64,000 nucleotides of DNA from Betaproteobacteria bacterium (GTDB lineage: Bacteria > Pseudomonadota > Gammaproteobacteria > Burkholderiales > Usitatibacteraceae), in the NCBI GenBank assembly GCA_016708825.1, contig JADJEZ010000010.1:1-64000 (forward strand), read 5' to 3'. Shown one piece after another: positions 25,827 through 34,956 of the stretch (within the stretch, counting starts at the first letter, position 1; each line of letters opens with the position of its first letter). A program made the position numbers and the translations under genes. Under the pieces are notes generated by a model. That model ran no database searches. It was not told the DNA's origin and saw nothing but the letters and a program-made list of their open reading frames with translations.

Positions 25827-25842
25827 AGCAATCGGCGTGCCA
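25827..25842 (-). promoter_or_regulatory. Sigma54 (RpoN) promoter of pilA
   Basis: On the minus strand the site reads TGGCACG-N4-TTGCT (25,842 to 25,827), a match to the -24/-12 consensus at all key positions, GG and GC being correctly spaced. The expected transcription start near 25,815 leaves a leader of about 57 nt before the pilA ATG. This implies control by RpoN with an enhancer-binding activator such as PilR, which is not in the window. Confidence 0.85.
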
Positions 25843-26010
25843 CGAAACTTTCTCCGGCGGATGTCACCTGAAATACGCCAACTCACTGTTTACCTTACGA
25901 TTTCCGTACACCCGGGAAATCGCTCCGGATGGCGCCCCGCCTCCGTCAGCCGGGGCCGCTTTCAGGAGCGCCCCACAATCGTGTCGGAGGTCAAAAAGTG
26001 CCGATCTTTG

Positions 26011-29000
26011 TCAGTTTTTGGCGACCTCGTCTCCATCCGCCGTCACCGGGCGCACCCGGTAGTCCGGGTCGATCCACGAAAGGAGGAGCCGCACGGCAAG
26101 CCGATTGAGCTGTTTTGCGTCGACCGCCTTCCCGTGCTTCGCCCACTGCGCCTTGGCGCCGTCGATGTCCCCGGAGGTGAGACGCCCCGAGACGGCGATG
26201 AACAGGTACTGGGACTTGTCGGCCTTTGCCCAGTCGCGGTCCGCGGCGAGGAGCTTCTCCGCGAGCAGGCCGGCGCGACCCGATTCGCGAAGCGCCATGG
26301 CATCGAGCATGTCGAGGCGGTCGCGCTCGACCGCGGGCAACTGCCCGTAGCACCGGGAACCCGAGATCCGTGCGCGAAGCGCGCGGTGCGACGCGGCATC
26401 GAGGTACGGGATCGTCGTCCGGTAGAGATCCTCCACGAGATCCACCCACAGGCCGGGACGGCGCGCGCAGTCAGCCAGGCCGTCGCGAAGCATGCGCAGC
26501 TGCAGCCACAGGCGCGGCTCGATTCCGGTGATGGCGGCCTCGTCGGCCGCAAGGAAGGCTTGCCAGGAGAGCTTCGCGGTCACCGCCCCCGCGGCGGTCT
26601 GGTTCACGATCTTCCACGACGGATCCAGCATCGCGGGGTCGAAGCGGGCATCGCGCGAGAAGAGGCCGGCGAACGGGACGAAGCCCCGGGATATCCCCGC
26701 CAGCTCGGAGGCGCTCTCGCGCATGAAGCGGGCCTTGGCCGCCCGCGTGTCGATCATCGGGAAGTAGTCGGAGTTCGCGGGATAGATCCCGGAGCGGAAG
26801 AGCGGTTCCAGCGCCCGGCGCGAGCCGACGCGCGACATCTCGAGATCGGCGAGGGACCGGTAGCCGAGTGCGGCCAGGTCGCGCGACATCTCGGGGAAGC
26901 GGAACGGCGCATCCGCCATGGCGGGAAGCTTCGCGGCCTTCGTCGCCACGATGAGGATGTCGCCCGTGTTGGTGGTGAAGAGCTGGTAGTCGCCGAAGTG
27001 GTTTCCCAGCGCCTTCACGATGGAGGCGAGGAGGTCGAAGTTGATCTCGTAGATCTGCACCCACTGCACCAGCACGCCGTCGTCGGTGATGTGGCGGCGG
27101 ATCAACTCGTAGAACTCCTCGGAGAAGAGCGAGGAGACGCCGCTCACCCAGGGATTGGAGGGCTCCGAGATGATCACGTCGTAGCGTGCCGCGTGCGAGG
27201 CGAAGAAGGTCTTCGCGTCGTCGATGTGGAAGCGGTTTCGCGGGTCGTGGTAGGCGCGCCGGTTGTGGGGGTCGAAGAGCCGGGCTCCCTCGATCATGGT
27301 GCGCTCGATCTCGATGGAGTCGACCGCCTCGACCACGGGGCTTCCCAGGACCGCGTGCGTGGTGAGGCCCGAGCCGAAGCCGATGTTCGCCACCTTCTTC
27401 GCGTCGGGCTTGAACGCGAACGGCAGCGTGCCGGCGAGCACCATGGTCGGCTCGTCGGTCGAGGGGCGCGTGCGGTTGTGGAACTCGATGGACGCGTCGG
27501 GCTTGCCGTTGGTGCGGATGCTGCGGGAGTTGCCGATGTCGACCACGGAAATGGTCGCGGTCTTCCCGTCCCGGTAGTAGATGACCTTCGAGTTCTCCGG
27601 CGACAGGAAGATGCCGTAGCGGAAGACGCCCGAGGCCATCTTCAGCTCGTCGAGTTCGCTCGAGACGTAGATCGCCCCGGCGGCGGCGACGAGCGTGGCC
27701 ACCCCGGCGAAGGCCGTGCGCAGGTTGATGCGCATGCCGATGGCGAATACCGCGGCGGCCATCGCGAGATCGGCGATGGCCCCGAGGCCCGTGAGCCCCT
27801 TCACGCCGAAAGCTTCCATCCCGATATGGGTCGCGAAAGCGGCGCCCACGATGCAGCCCGCGGTGTTGGCGCCGTAGATCCGCCCGATGGAGGCCTCGCC
27901 GTGGCGGCGCACGAGCAGCGCATTGGTGGCGAGCGGCAAGGTCATTCCGGCGCAGAAGGCGGCCGGGAACATCACCATCATCGAGGCGACGAGGCCGGAG
28001 ACGTTGAGGAGCACGTAGCCTTCCGTCGTCGGCGAGACCGCCCGCATCGCCCAGGCGACGAACTCCAGCACGCTCCCGTAGACGCCCAGGGCACCGACCG
28101 CGAAGATCGCCTTCGCCGCGAGGATCCCCGCGAGCCACTTCATGTCGTCCCGGAACGCATTCGGGATCAGCCGCAGGACGAGTCCGCCGAGGGACATGCC
28201 CAGGATGAACGCGGAGAGCATCACCTCGAAGGCGTGGGACGACGCCCCGAGGCCGAGGCTCAGCATCCGGATCCACGCGATCTCGTAGGCGAACGAGGCG
28301 CCGCCCGTGGCGAAGGCGAGGATGATCATCAGTCGGAAGAGCCGCTTGCCGCCCTCGCCCGAACCCGCGGGCACCGGGGGGCCCGCGGCACCGGAGATCT
28401 CCAAGCGCTTGGTGATGAGCCACACCGCGAAGGCGAGGGTCACGTTGAGCAATCCCGCCGTGAGCATCGCGCCGGGCAGGCCGATGCGCTCGATCAGGTA
28501 GAACCCGCTCGCCAGCACGCCGACCGAGGCCCCGAAGCTGTTCGTGAAGTAGAGCATCGACAGCGCCCGCCCGCCCTCCTGCGGGTAGACGCGCATGATC
28601 CCCGCGCTCATGAGGGGAAAGGTCGTCCCCAGGAGGATCGAAGCCGGCAGGATCAGCGCCGAGGCCAGCGCCCACTTGAAGAGGTCCACGGCGCCGGTTC
28701 CGCCGAGCACCGGCAGGACGGACTCGAACGCCCACCCCGTGACGGAGACGAAGACCCGGTGGAAGGCGATCGCGAGGATGCCGATGGCCAGTTCCGCGAT
28801 GGCGTATCCCAGCAGCAGTTGCCGGATGCGGTTCGTGTAGCGGCTCACGAGCCAGGAGCCGAGGGCCATGCCGCCCATGAAGATCGCGAGCACGAGCGTC
28901 TGCGCGTAGGCGGCGTGCCCGAGGAAGAGCTTGAGGTAGTGGCTCCAGATCGACTCGTAGATGAGCCCCGCGAAGCCGGAAATCGTGAAGAGCGCGAAGA

Positions 29001-29028
29001 AGACGCTGACGGGAATGCGTGTCGTCAT
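26011..29028 (-). CDS. Membrane-bound spermidine-synthase-like protein with MFS-like half
   Basis: A 1,005-aa protein. Residues about 1-510 form roughly 13-14 membrane helices in two MFS-like bundles (opening with FFALFTISGFAGLIYESIWSH). Residues about 560-790 form a methyltransferase-fold domain of spermidine-synthase type (VANIGFGSGLTTHAVL for the nucleotide loop, then DVIISEPSNPWVSGV for the active site). The final 200 residues are helical and of unknown role. Similar fused proteins are widespread in bacteria, and whether they make polyamines is not established. The ATG at 29,028 lies 59 bp after the HD-GYP stop on the same strand, making it the last gene of the signalling operon. Confidence 0.82.
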   Translation of the reverse strand: MTTRIPVSVFFALFTISGFAGLIYESIWSHYLKLFLGHAAYAQTLVLAIFMGGMALGSWLVSRYTNRIRQLLLGYAIAELAIGILAIAFHRVFVSVTGWAFESVLPVLGGTGAVDLFKWALASALILPASILLGTTFPLMSAGIMRVYPQEGGRALSMLYFTNSFGASVGVLASGFYLIERIGLPGAMLTAGLLNVTLAFAVWLITKRLEISGAAGPPVPAGSGEGGKRLFRLMIILAFATGGASFAYEIAWIRMLSLGLGASSHAFEVMLSAFILGMSLGGLVLRLIPNAFRDDMKWLAGILAAKAIFAVGALGVYGSVLEFVAWAMRAVSPTTEGYVLLNVSGLVASMMVMFPAAFCAGMTLPLATNALLVRRHGEASIGRIYGANTAGCIVGAAFATHIGMEAFGVKGLTGLGAIADLAMAAAVFAIGMRINLRTAFAGVATLVAAAGAIYVSSELDELKMASGVFRYGIFLSPENSKVIYYRDGKTATISVVDIGNSRSIRTNGKPDASIEFHNRTRPSTDEPTMVLAGTLPFAFKPDAKKVANIGFGSGLTTHAVLGSPVVEAVDSIEIERTMIEGARLFDPHNRRAYHDPRNRFHIDDAKTFFASHAARYDVIISEPSNPWVSGVSSLFSEEFYELIRRHITDDGVLVQWVQIYEINFDLLASIVKALGNHFGDYQLFTTNTGDILIVATKAAKLPAMADAPFRFPEMSRDLAALGYRSLADLEMSRVGSRRALEPLFRSGIYPANSDYFPMIDTRAAKARFMRESASELAGISRGFVPFAGLFSRDARFDPAMLDPSWKIVNQTAAGAVTAKLSWQAFLAADEAAITGIEPRLWLQLRMLRDGLADCARRPGLWVDLVEDLYRTTIPYLDAASHRALRARISGSRCYGQLPAVERDRLDMLDAMALRESGRAGLLAEKLLAADRDWAKADKSQYLFIAVSGRLTSGDIDGAKAQWAKHGKAVDAKQLNRLAVRLLLSWIDPDYRVRPVTADGDEVAKN

Positions 29029-29087
29029 GGGTGGCAGTCGGGAAAGGGGATTGGCGGACCGCCCTCCAGGAGGCAAGATCCGTGCCG

Positions 29088-30773
29088 CTAGCTTCGGTAA
29101 CCGGGAATCTTCGAGAGATCCACCTCGTCGAGCTGTTCGGGATCGAGGAATTCCTGGGCGTAGCGCAGGTAGACCCGGTCCTTCACGAAGATGTCGAAGA
29201 GATCCGGGTCGACGTGGCCGTTCTCCCTGAACTTGCCAAGGATGGAGAGCGACTCGGAGAGCGTCTTGCCGGGCTTGTAGGGGCGGTCCTTCGCGGTGAG
29301 GGCCTCGAAGATGTCGGCGATGCCCATGATGCGGGCCTGCACGCTCATCTGCCCGCGCGTGAGCCCCCGCGGGTAGCCCTTGCCGTCCATGCGCTCGTGG
29401 TGCCCCCCCGCGTATTCCGGCACGTTCACCAGGTGGCGGGGCCAGGGCAGCGCCTCGAGCATCTTGATCGTGGCCACGATGTGGTGGTTGATGATCTCGC
29501 GCTCCTGCTGGTTGAGCGTCCCGGCGGGAATGTTCAGGTTCGCCTCCTCGTCCCGGGACAGGAAGCGCTCGGGCACGCCGCGCGGCCCCGACCACGTGTA
29601 CTGGGCGATGCGGGAGACCCGCGCCTGGTCATCCGGGTTCATGCGCTCGCCGCCGATGTTGGTGCGGCGCAGGAACTCGCGGTCGTCGTCGTACTGGCGC
29701 ACCTTGGCCTCGTAGTCCTCCCGCGCGCGCTGCTCCGAGGCCGCATCCCCCGCCCCCCGCGCGGCGAGCATCGCGCGCAGCATCGCGACCTCCGCCTCGC
29801 GCTTGAGCGCCTGGAAGCGCGTATCGACGAGGCCGATCCGGTCGAAGATGGTCTGCAGCTTCGTGGCCTTGTCCACCACGTGAACGGGAGTCGTGATCTT
29901 TCCGCAATCGTGCAGCAGCCCCGCGATCTTCAGCTCGTAGCGGTCCTTGTCCGTCATCTGAAAGGACGCGAGCGGGCCTTCGGAGGCGGCATCCGCGGCC
30001 TCGGCGAGCATCATCGTGAGCGTGGGCACGCGCTTGCAGTGCCCGCCGGTGTAGGGGCTCTTGTCGTCGATCGCGGTGTTGATCAGCTCGATCAGGGACT
30101 CGAAGAGCACCTCGAGCTGCTGGATGAGGAAGCGGTTGGTGATCGCGATCGCCGCCTGGGAGGCGAGCGATTCGGCCAGGCGCCGGTCCTCGTCGCCGAA
30201 GGCGGTCACGCCCCCCGTGGCCGCGTCGACGGCGTTCAGGAGCTGAAGCACGCCGATGATCTCCCCCTCGTGGTTCTTCATCGGGACAGTGAGGAAGGAA
30301 GTCGACCGGTAGCCCGTGCGCTTGTCGAAGTTGCGCGTCCCCGAGAAGTCGAAGCCCTCCTCCGTGTAGGCGTCGGCGATGTTCACCGTGCTGTCGTTCA
30401 GCGCCGCGTACGCGGCCACCATCGTGAGATTCGGGTTGCCGTCCTTGTCGTGCAGCGGAATGGGATAGAAGGGCACCGGGTTGCCGGAGGTGCCGCCCAT
30501 CGCGATCGAAAGGCTGTCGTTGCGCAGGATCTCGAACTGCAGCTTGTCGTCGACCAGCCGGTAGAGGGTGCCCCCGTCGGCGCGCGTGAGCTTCTTGGCC
30601 GCGACCAGGATGGTCTCGAGCAGCTTGTCGATGTCGCGCTCCTGGGAGAGCGCGATGCCGATCGCGTTCAGGTACTCGAGCTTGGAGAGGAAGTGCGACT
30701 CGAGCGAACGCTGCAACTCCGCAAGCCTCGCCGGCCTGCCGTCGGGACGCGCCTTCCCGGCCTGCGGCGTCAT
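29088..30773 (-). CDS. GAF domain/HD-GYP phosphodiesterase
   Basis: A 561-aa cytoplasmic regulator. Residues about 45-215 are a GAF sensor domain (containing FDKRTGYRSTSFLTVPM and EIIGVLQLLN). The HD-GYP domain follows from about residue 235: the metal-binding LLHDCGKI and the signature HHERMDGKGYPRGL are intact, so c-di-GMP hydrolysis is likely. Between them an inserted segment (about 300-410) separates the HD and GYP motifs further than usual. The ATG overlaps the stop of the GspE/PilB-like ATPase (ATGA), implying a tight link between c-di-GMP turnover and pilus or secretion motor function. Confidence 0.9.
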   Translation of the reverse strand: MTPQAGKARPDGRPARLAELQRSLESHFLSKLEYLNAIGIALSQERDIDKLLETILVAAKKLTRADGGTLYRLVDDKLQFEILRNDSLSIAMGGTSGNPVPFYPIPLHDKDGNPNLTMVAAYAALNDSTVNIADAYTEEGFDFSGTRNFDKRTGYRSTSFLTVPMKNHEGEIIGVLQLLNAVDAATGGVTAFGDEDRRLAESLASQAAIAITNRFLIQQLEVLFESLIELINTAIDDKSPYTGGHCKRVPTLTMMLAEAADAASEGPLASFQMTDKDRYELKIAGLLHDCGKITTPVHVVDKATKLQTIFDRIGLVDTRFQALKREAEVAMLRAMLAARGAGDAASEQRAREDYEAKVRQYDDDREFLRRTNIGGERMNPDDQARVSRIAQYTWSGPRGVPERFLSRDEEANLNIPAGTLNQQEREIINHHIVATIKMLEALPWPRHLVNVPEYAGGHHERMDGKGYPRGLTRGQMSVQARIMGIADIFEALTAKDRPYKPGKTLSESLSILGKFRENGHVDPDLFDIFVKDRVYLRYAQEFLDPEQLDEVDLSKIPGYRS

Positions 30774-33160
30774 TTGATGCAGACCGCCCGCACCTGCTTC
30801 ATGTCGGTGATGCCCTGGAGCACCTTCTCCATGCCGTCCATCTTGAGGGTGAGCATCCCGTCGGAAAGGGCCTGGGCGAAGAGCTGCGCGACCCGGGCGT
30901 GCTCCTGGACCATCTTCTTCACCGGATCCGTGCCGACCATGAGTTCGTGCAGGCCCACGCGGCCCTTGTAGCCGGAGCCGCCGCAGACCTCGCACCCCTT
31001 GGCCCGGTGCATGACGAAGTCGGGCTTGCCGAAGCCGTAGTCGCGCTGGAAGCGGTCGAAGACCTGCTTGTAGCCGGCGTTCGCGTCCTTCTTGAATTCC
31101 TCGGTGTTGCGCAGCTCCTCGCAGTACTCCGTGATGAAGTGCTTGATCTCGTCCTGGCCGGGCGTGTAGGTCTCCTTGCACTTGCACAGGCGCTTGGCCA
31201 GGCGCTGGGCGAGAACGCCGAGCAGCGCGTCGGCGAAGTTGAACGGGTCCATGCCCATGTCGAGCAGGCGGATGATCGATTCCGGCGCCGAGTTCGTGTG
31301 CAGGGTGGCGAACACCAGGTGGCCGGTGAGCGAGGCCTCGATGCCGATCGAGGTGGTGTCCTTGTCGCGCATTTCACCGACCATGATGATGTCCGGGTCG
31401 GCCCGCAGGAAGGCCTTCATGGCCGTGGCGAAGGTGAATCCCGCCTTGGGGTTCACCTGGCATTGCCGCAGGCCCTTCTGCGTGATCTCCACCGGATCCT
31501 CGGCCGTCCAGATCTTGGTGTCGACGGTGTTGAGGAACCCCAGCACCGAGTGCAGCGTCGTGGTCTTGCCCGAGCCGGTGGGCCCGCAGACGAAGAAGAG
31601 CCCGTAGGGCTTGGACACGCAGTTCTTCAGGCGGTCCATGTTGGCGGGCAGCACGCCCAGCTTGTCCAGGGGGATGGGCTCGCCGGCGGCGAGGATGCGC
31701 ATCACGACGTCCTCGACGCCGCCGGCCGTGGGGATCGTCGCCACGCGCAGCTCGATGTCGAGGGGCCCGAACTTCTTGAACTTGATCTTGCCGTCCTGGG
31801 GCCGGCGCTTCTCGGAGATGTCCAGGTCGCACATGATCTTCAGGCGCGTGACCAGCGCCTGGCGGTAGGAGGCCGGGACCTCGATGTAGGTGTTGAGCGA
31901 GCCGTCCTTCCTGAAGCGAATGCCGGTCTTCGCCTTGCCCGGCAGGGGCTCGATGTGGATGTCGGAGGCGCCCTGGTTGTAGGCATCCACGATGATCTTG
32001 TTCACGAGCTTCACCAGCTCGTTGTCGGCCGCGGCGGAGACGTCGTCCGCGCCGATCGACATCGGCTCTTCCTCGTCGTCCAGGTTCGACAGGAGGTCGC
32101 CGATGGATTCCGAGCTCATGCCCATGTCGGCCGCGCCGCCGAAGAAGTGGGTGAGCGCCAGTGCGAAGTCGCGCTGCGTGGTGACCTTGTAGACGATCTT
32201 CGCGCGCGGGAAGACGTTCTCGACCATCCGCGAGTTCCTCACGCGCTCGGGGTCGGTGGCCATCACGAGGATCCCCTGCTTCGAGTCCTCCAGCGGGATC
32301 CACTGGTTCGCCTCGCAGTACTCTCGCTTCAGGTTCTTCAGGAGGTCGATCGGCTTGATGCGGTCGCTCTTGTGCGGCTCGTACTCGACGCCGAAGAACT
32401 TGGCGAGCGCGGCGCCGATGGACGAGAGCGTGACCTGGAACTCGTCGATGAGGATGTCCTCGACGTGCTTGTTCTTGCGGCGCGCGGCCTTGGTCGCGAG
32501 ATCGAGCTCTCCGGCCTGGATGATGCTGTCGATGACGAGGTACTCGAACTTCGAGGCGATCTGCCCCGGCATCTGCTGGCGCACGCGAAAGGCGATCGCG
32601 AGCGTCTTGGCAAGCTCCATCACCCCCTCGTCGTGGAGCGCGCCGAAGGGCTGCCCCGACAGGGAATTGATGAGCTGCAGCACCCCCATCAACTCGGTGC
32701 CCGACTCGCCGCCGAGGATCGGCGCGATCAGCATCTGCTTGGATCGGTAGCCGGTGCGCTGGTCGACCGCCTTGAGGAACGCGAGATTGGGCGAGTACTG
32801 ACGCAGCTCCGCGTCGTCGTAGACGTCCTTGATGTTCATGTGGCGCCGGTGGAGTGCGCTGAACCCCGCGAGGGAGGATTCCGAGATCGGGAGCTTGATG
32901 TCCTTGAAGGAGTTCAGCCCCGTCTTCACCTTGGAGACGATGGACTGGCCGTCCTCGCTCATGGTGTAGATCGTCATCCGGTCCGTCTCGAAGAGCTGGC
33001 AGATGTCGCGCGACACCTCGAGGATGATCTCGTCCACGTTGTTCGTCGAGTGGATGCGGTTCGTGACCGCCTGGATCTTCTTCGAGAAGGCGAGCTTGAC
33101 GGCGACGTCGGCCGCGCCGGCCGTGGCCTGGGGCGCCTTGGGATCGAGGACTGCGCTCAT
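30770..33160 (-). CDS. GspE/PilB-family assembly ATPase with N-terminal GAF domain
   Basis: A 796-aa ATPase of the type II secretion/type IV pilus extension family. Residues about 25-195 are a GAF domain (DQRTGYRSKQMLIAPIL, MGVLQLINSLSG), unusual for this family. Residues about 205-350 resemble the MshEN/N-terminal region, a known c-di-GMP-binding module in relatives. The motor has Walker A GPTGSGKT, Walker B IIMVGEMRD and the His box FATLHTN. A zinc tetracysteine is formed by CKC and CEVC. It pairs with HD-GYP downstream by a 4-bp overlap. No secretin or pilus core genes adjoin it, so the machine it drives is unknown. Confidence 0.88.
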   Translation of the reverse strand: MSAVLDPKAPQATAGAADVAVKLAFSKKIQAVTNRIHSTNNVDEIILEVSRDICQLFETDRMTIYTMSEDGQSIVSKVKTGLNSFKDIKLPISESSLAGFSALHRRHMNIKDVYDDAELRQYSPNLAFLKAVDQRTGYRSKQMLIAPILGGESGTELMGVLQLINSLSGQPFGALHDEGVMELAKTLAIAFRVRQQMPGQIASKFEYLVIDSIIQAGELDLATKAARRKNKHVEDILIDEFQVTLSSIGAALAKFFGVEYEPHKSDRIKPIDLLKNLKREYCEANQWIPLEDSKQGILVMATDPERVRNSRMVENVFPRAKIVYKVTTQRDFALALTHFFGGAADMGMSSESIGDLLSNLDDEEEPMSIGADDVSAAADNELVKLVNKIIVDAYNQGASDIHIEPLPGKAKTGIRFRKDGSLNTYIEVPASYRQALVTRLKIMCDLDISEKRRPQDGKIKFKKFGPLDIELRVATIPTAGGVEDVVMRILAAGEPIPLDKLGVLPANMDRLKNCVSKPYGLFFVCGPTGSGKTTTLHSVLGFLNTVDTKIWTAEDPVEITQKGLRQCQVNPKAGFTFATAMKAFLRADPDIIMVGEMRDKDTTSIGIEASLTGHLVFATLHTNSAPESIIRLLDMGMDPFNFADALLGVLAQRLAKRLCKCKETYTPGQDEIKHFITEYCEELRNTEEFKKDANAGYKQVFDRFQRDYGFGKPDFVMHRAKGCEVCGGSGYKGRVGLHELMVGTDPVKKMVQEHARVAQLFAQALSDGMLTLKMDGMEKVLQGITDMKQVRAVCIK

Positions 33161-33218
33161 GTGTGCACCTGCCGATCAGAGAGTTGCTTCTGGTCCGTGT
33201 CTTCACGCCCCGGTAGCG

Positions 33219-33983
33219 CTAGAGCATGAACTCCTGGTTGTTCTCGAGCATCCGGGGGCGCCAGCGGCCGGCGGCCTCGGAGATCTCCTTCATCGTGAGC
33301 GCGCCCTCGCCCGGCTTGAGGTGGGTGATGAACACCTCGGGTCGCACTCTCAGCTTCTCCAGTTCCTGCGCGAGCATGTCCGGGCAGAGGTGCTTGGAGG
33401 CCACCGCGATGTCGCGCTCCTTGTTCGAGAATGCCGTCTCGATGATCAGGTAGCGCAGGTTCGGGGCCTCGTTCACGGCCTTCCAGAGGCCGTCGTTCGT
33501 GGTCGTGTCGCCGGAATAGGCGAGGCTCGCCCGGCCGCTGTCCAGAAGATACCCCACCGCGGGCACCGTGTGGTTGGCCGGAAGGGCGGTGATCCGCCGG
33601 CCGCCCAGTTCCACCGTCTCGCCGACCTCGATTTCGCGGTAGCGCATGAATGGGGCGTCGCCGTCGGGAATCTGGGTGAAATCCGGCCATACCTTCCAGT
33701 TGAAAAGGTGGGAGCGCAGGATGTCCAGCGTGTCCTTGATGCCGTAGACCACGATCGGGCTGCCCCGCATCCAGCACACGGTATCGACGAGAAACGGGAT
33801 GCTGGTCACGTGGTCCAGGTGCGAATGGCTCACGAAGATGTGGTCGATCTTCGCGAGCCCCTCCAGGGACAGGTCGCCCACGCCGGTACCGGCATCGACG
33901 AGGATGTCGTCATCGACGAGGAGCGCGGTGGTCCGCAGGCTCCCGCCGATGCCGCCGCTGCACCCCAGAACCCTGATCCGCAT
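33219..33983 (-). CDS. Metallo-beta-lactamase-fold phosphodiesterase, class II cAMP-PDE-like
   Basis: A 254-aa metal-dependent hydrolase. It starts MRIRVLGCSGGIGG and carries the metal motif HSHLDH (about residue 67), a further His in PANHTVP, the Asp in YSGDTTTND and a late His in ITHLKPGEG. The layout matches class II 3',5'-cyclic nucleotide phosphodiesterases, though tRNase Z-like activity cannot be excluded. The ATG at 33,983 gives a normal N-terminus; an upstream GTG would add 14 unrelated residues. It is 58 bp upstream of the GspE/PilB-like gene and in the same operon. Confidence 0.82.
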   Translation of the reverse strand: MRIRVLGCSGGIGGSLRTTALLVDDDILVDAGTGVGDLSLEGLAKIDHIFVSHSHLDHVTSIPFLVDTVCWMRGSPIVVYGIKDTLDILRSHLFNWKVWPDFTQIPDGDAPFMRYREIEVGETVELGGRRITALPANHTVPAVGYLLDSGRASLAYSGDTTTNDGLWKAVNEAPNLRYLIIETAFSNKERDIAVASKHLCPDMLAQELEKLRVRPEVFITHLKPGEGALTMKEISEAAGRWRPRMLENNQEFML

Positions 33984-34171
33984 CTGTGCTGACCTCGGCC
34001 CGTGGACACGGGATTGTTTCCGCACCGCGTGCCGCGGCGCCGGCCCGGGCCCGAAGCCCGGGATTCACGGGCCATTATTGGCGAAAACGTCGGCGCCGGG
34101 TGTGCGGGATCGCACATTCGCCACGTCGGGAAATGCGCTGCGGCCCGGGCACCTGCCCCGGCCGCCTCCTC

Positions 34172-34939
34172 TCAAGGCTTGAAGAAGAACTCCATTTTCA
34201 CCCCCGCGATCTCGATCATGTCGTGGTCGGCCAGCGGATGGGCCTGGGCGCCGAGCGACGATCCATTGAGCGTCGGGTAGCTCGCCCCTTCGACGTGGGT
34301 GATGAAGTAGCCGTTCGGCCGCTTGGTGATGACCGCCACCTGCAGCCCCGGTTTTCCGATGGTCGTGAGGTTCTTGGTCAGGTCGAGCGTGCGTCCCGCG
34401 GCAGCCCCGGAGAGCACCTGGATCGCGGCGTCCGGCAGGGGAGCGTGGTCGGCCTGGGCCGTGGGGCTCTGGGGAGCGGCGGCGGGCTTGACCACCTCCG
34501 GCGCAGGCGCAGGCGCCTTCATGCTGGTGACCGTGTCGGTCGCGGACCGTTCCTGGGGGGTTCCGGCGACCTGGGGCGGAGGCGCGGCGGGCTTCACCGG
34601 GCTGCGGATGATCATCGTCTTCTCGAAATCCGCGGCCGAGGTCTGCGAAGGCGCATCGTTGAAGTACTTGAGCTTGTGCTTGCCGATCTCGATGACGTCG
34701 TTGTTCTGCAGGAAGTGCTTCTTGATCGGCTTGCCGTTCACGAGGGTGCCGTTCGTGCTGCCCAGGTCCTCGATGAACGAGTCGTTGAGGATCGTGATGA
34801 TCGCCGCGTGCTCGCCGCTCACCGCGAGGTTGTCGATCTGGATGTCGTTGTGCGGCTTCCTCCCGATGAGGGTGCGCTCCTTGGAGAGCGTGTGCTCCTT
34901 GAGCACCTGCCCGTCGACACTCAGTATCAGCTTGGCCAT
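34172..34939 (-). CDS. Protein with two FHA domains
   Basis: A 255-aa phosphothreonine-recognition protein. The first FHA domain (residues about 1-95) has the full binding signature: LIGRKPHNDIQI, SGEHAAI and LGSTNGTLVNG. A Pro/Ala-rich linker (about 105-165) leads to a second FHA-like domain (about 168-255) that lacks a clear GR and SxxH pair but keeps LNGSSL, so it may be degenerate. It lies 17 bp after the PP2C gene on the same strand. FHA proteins read Ser/Thr phosphorylation, which PP2C would reverse; the kinase is not in the window. Confidence 0.9.
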   Translation of the reverse strand: MAKLILSVDGQVLKEHTLSKERTLIGRKPHNDIQIDNLAVSGEHAAIITILNDSFIEDLGSTNGTLVNGKPIKKHFLQNNDVIEIGKHKLKYFNDAPSQTSAADFEKTMIIRSPVKPAAPPPQVAGTPQERSATDTVTSMKAPAPAPEVVKPAAAPQSPTAQADHAPLPDAAIQVLSGAAAGRTLDLTKNLTTIGKPGLQVAVITKRPNGYFITHVEGASYPTLNGSSLGAQAHPLADHDMIEIAGVKMEFFFKP

Positions 34940-34956
34940 GGTCGGTTTCCTTCGGA

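Noticed and set aside
25810..29091. A long plus-strand open frame (about 1,090 codons) opposite the spermidine-synthase-like gene
   Set aside because: It is very rich in Arg, Glu, Gly and His without any motif, and mirrors the third-position GC bias of the minus-strand gene. It is a high-GC shadow.
30899..33229. A long plus-strand open frame (about 775 codons) opposite the GspE/PilB-like gene
   Set aside because: Same shadow pattern: Arg/Val/Asp/Gly-rich, no domain, and an ATPase with all motifs lies on the other strand.
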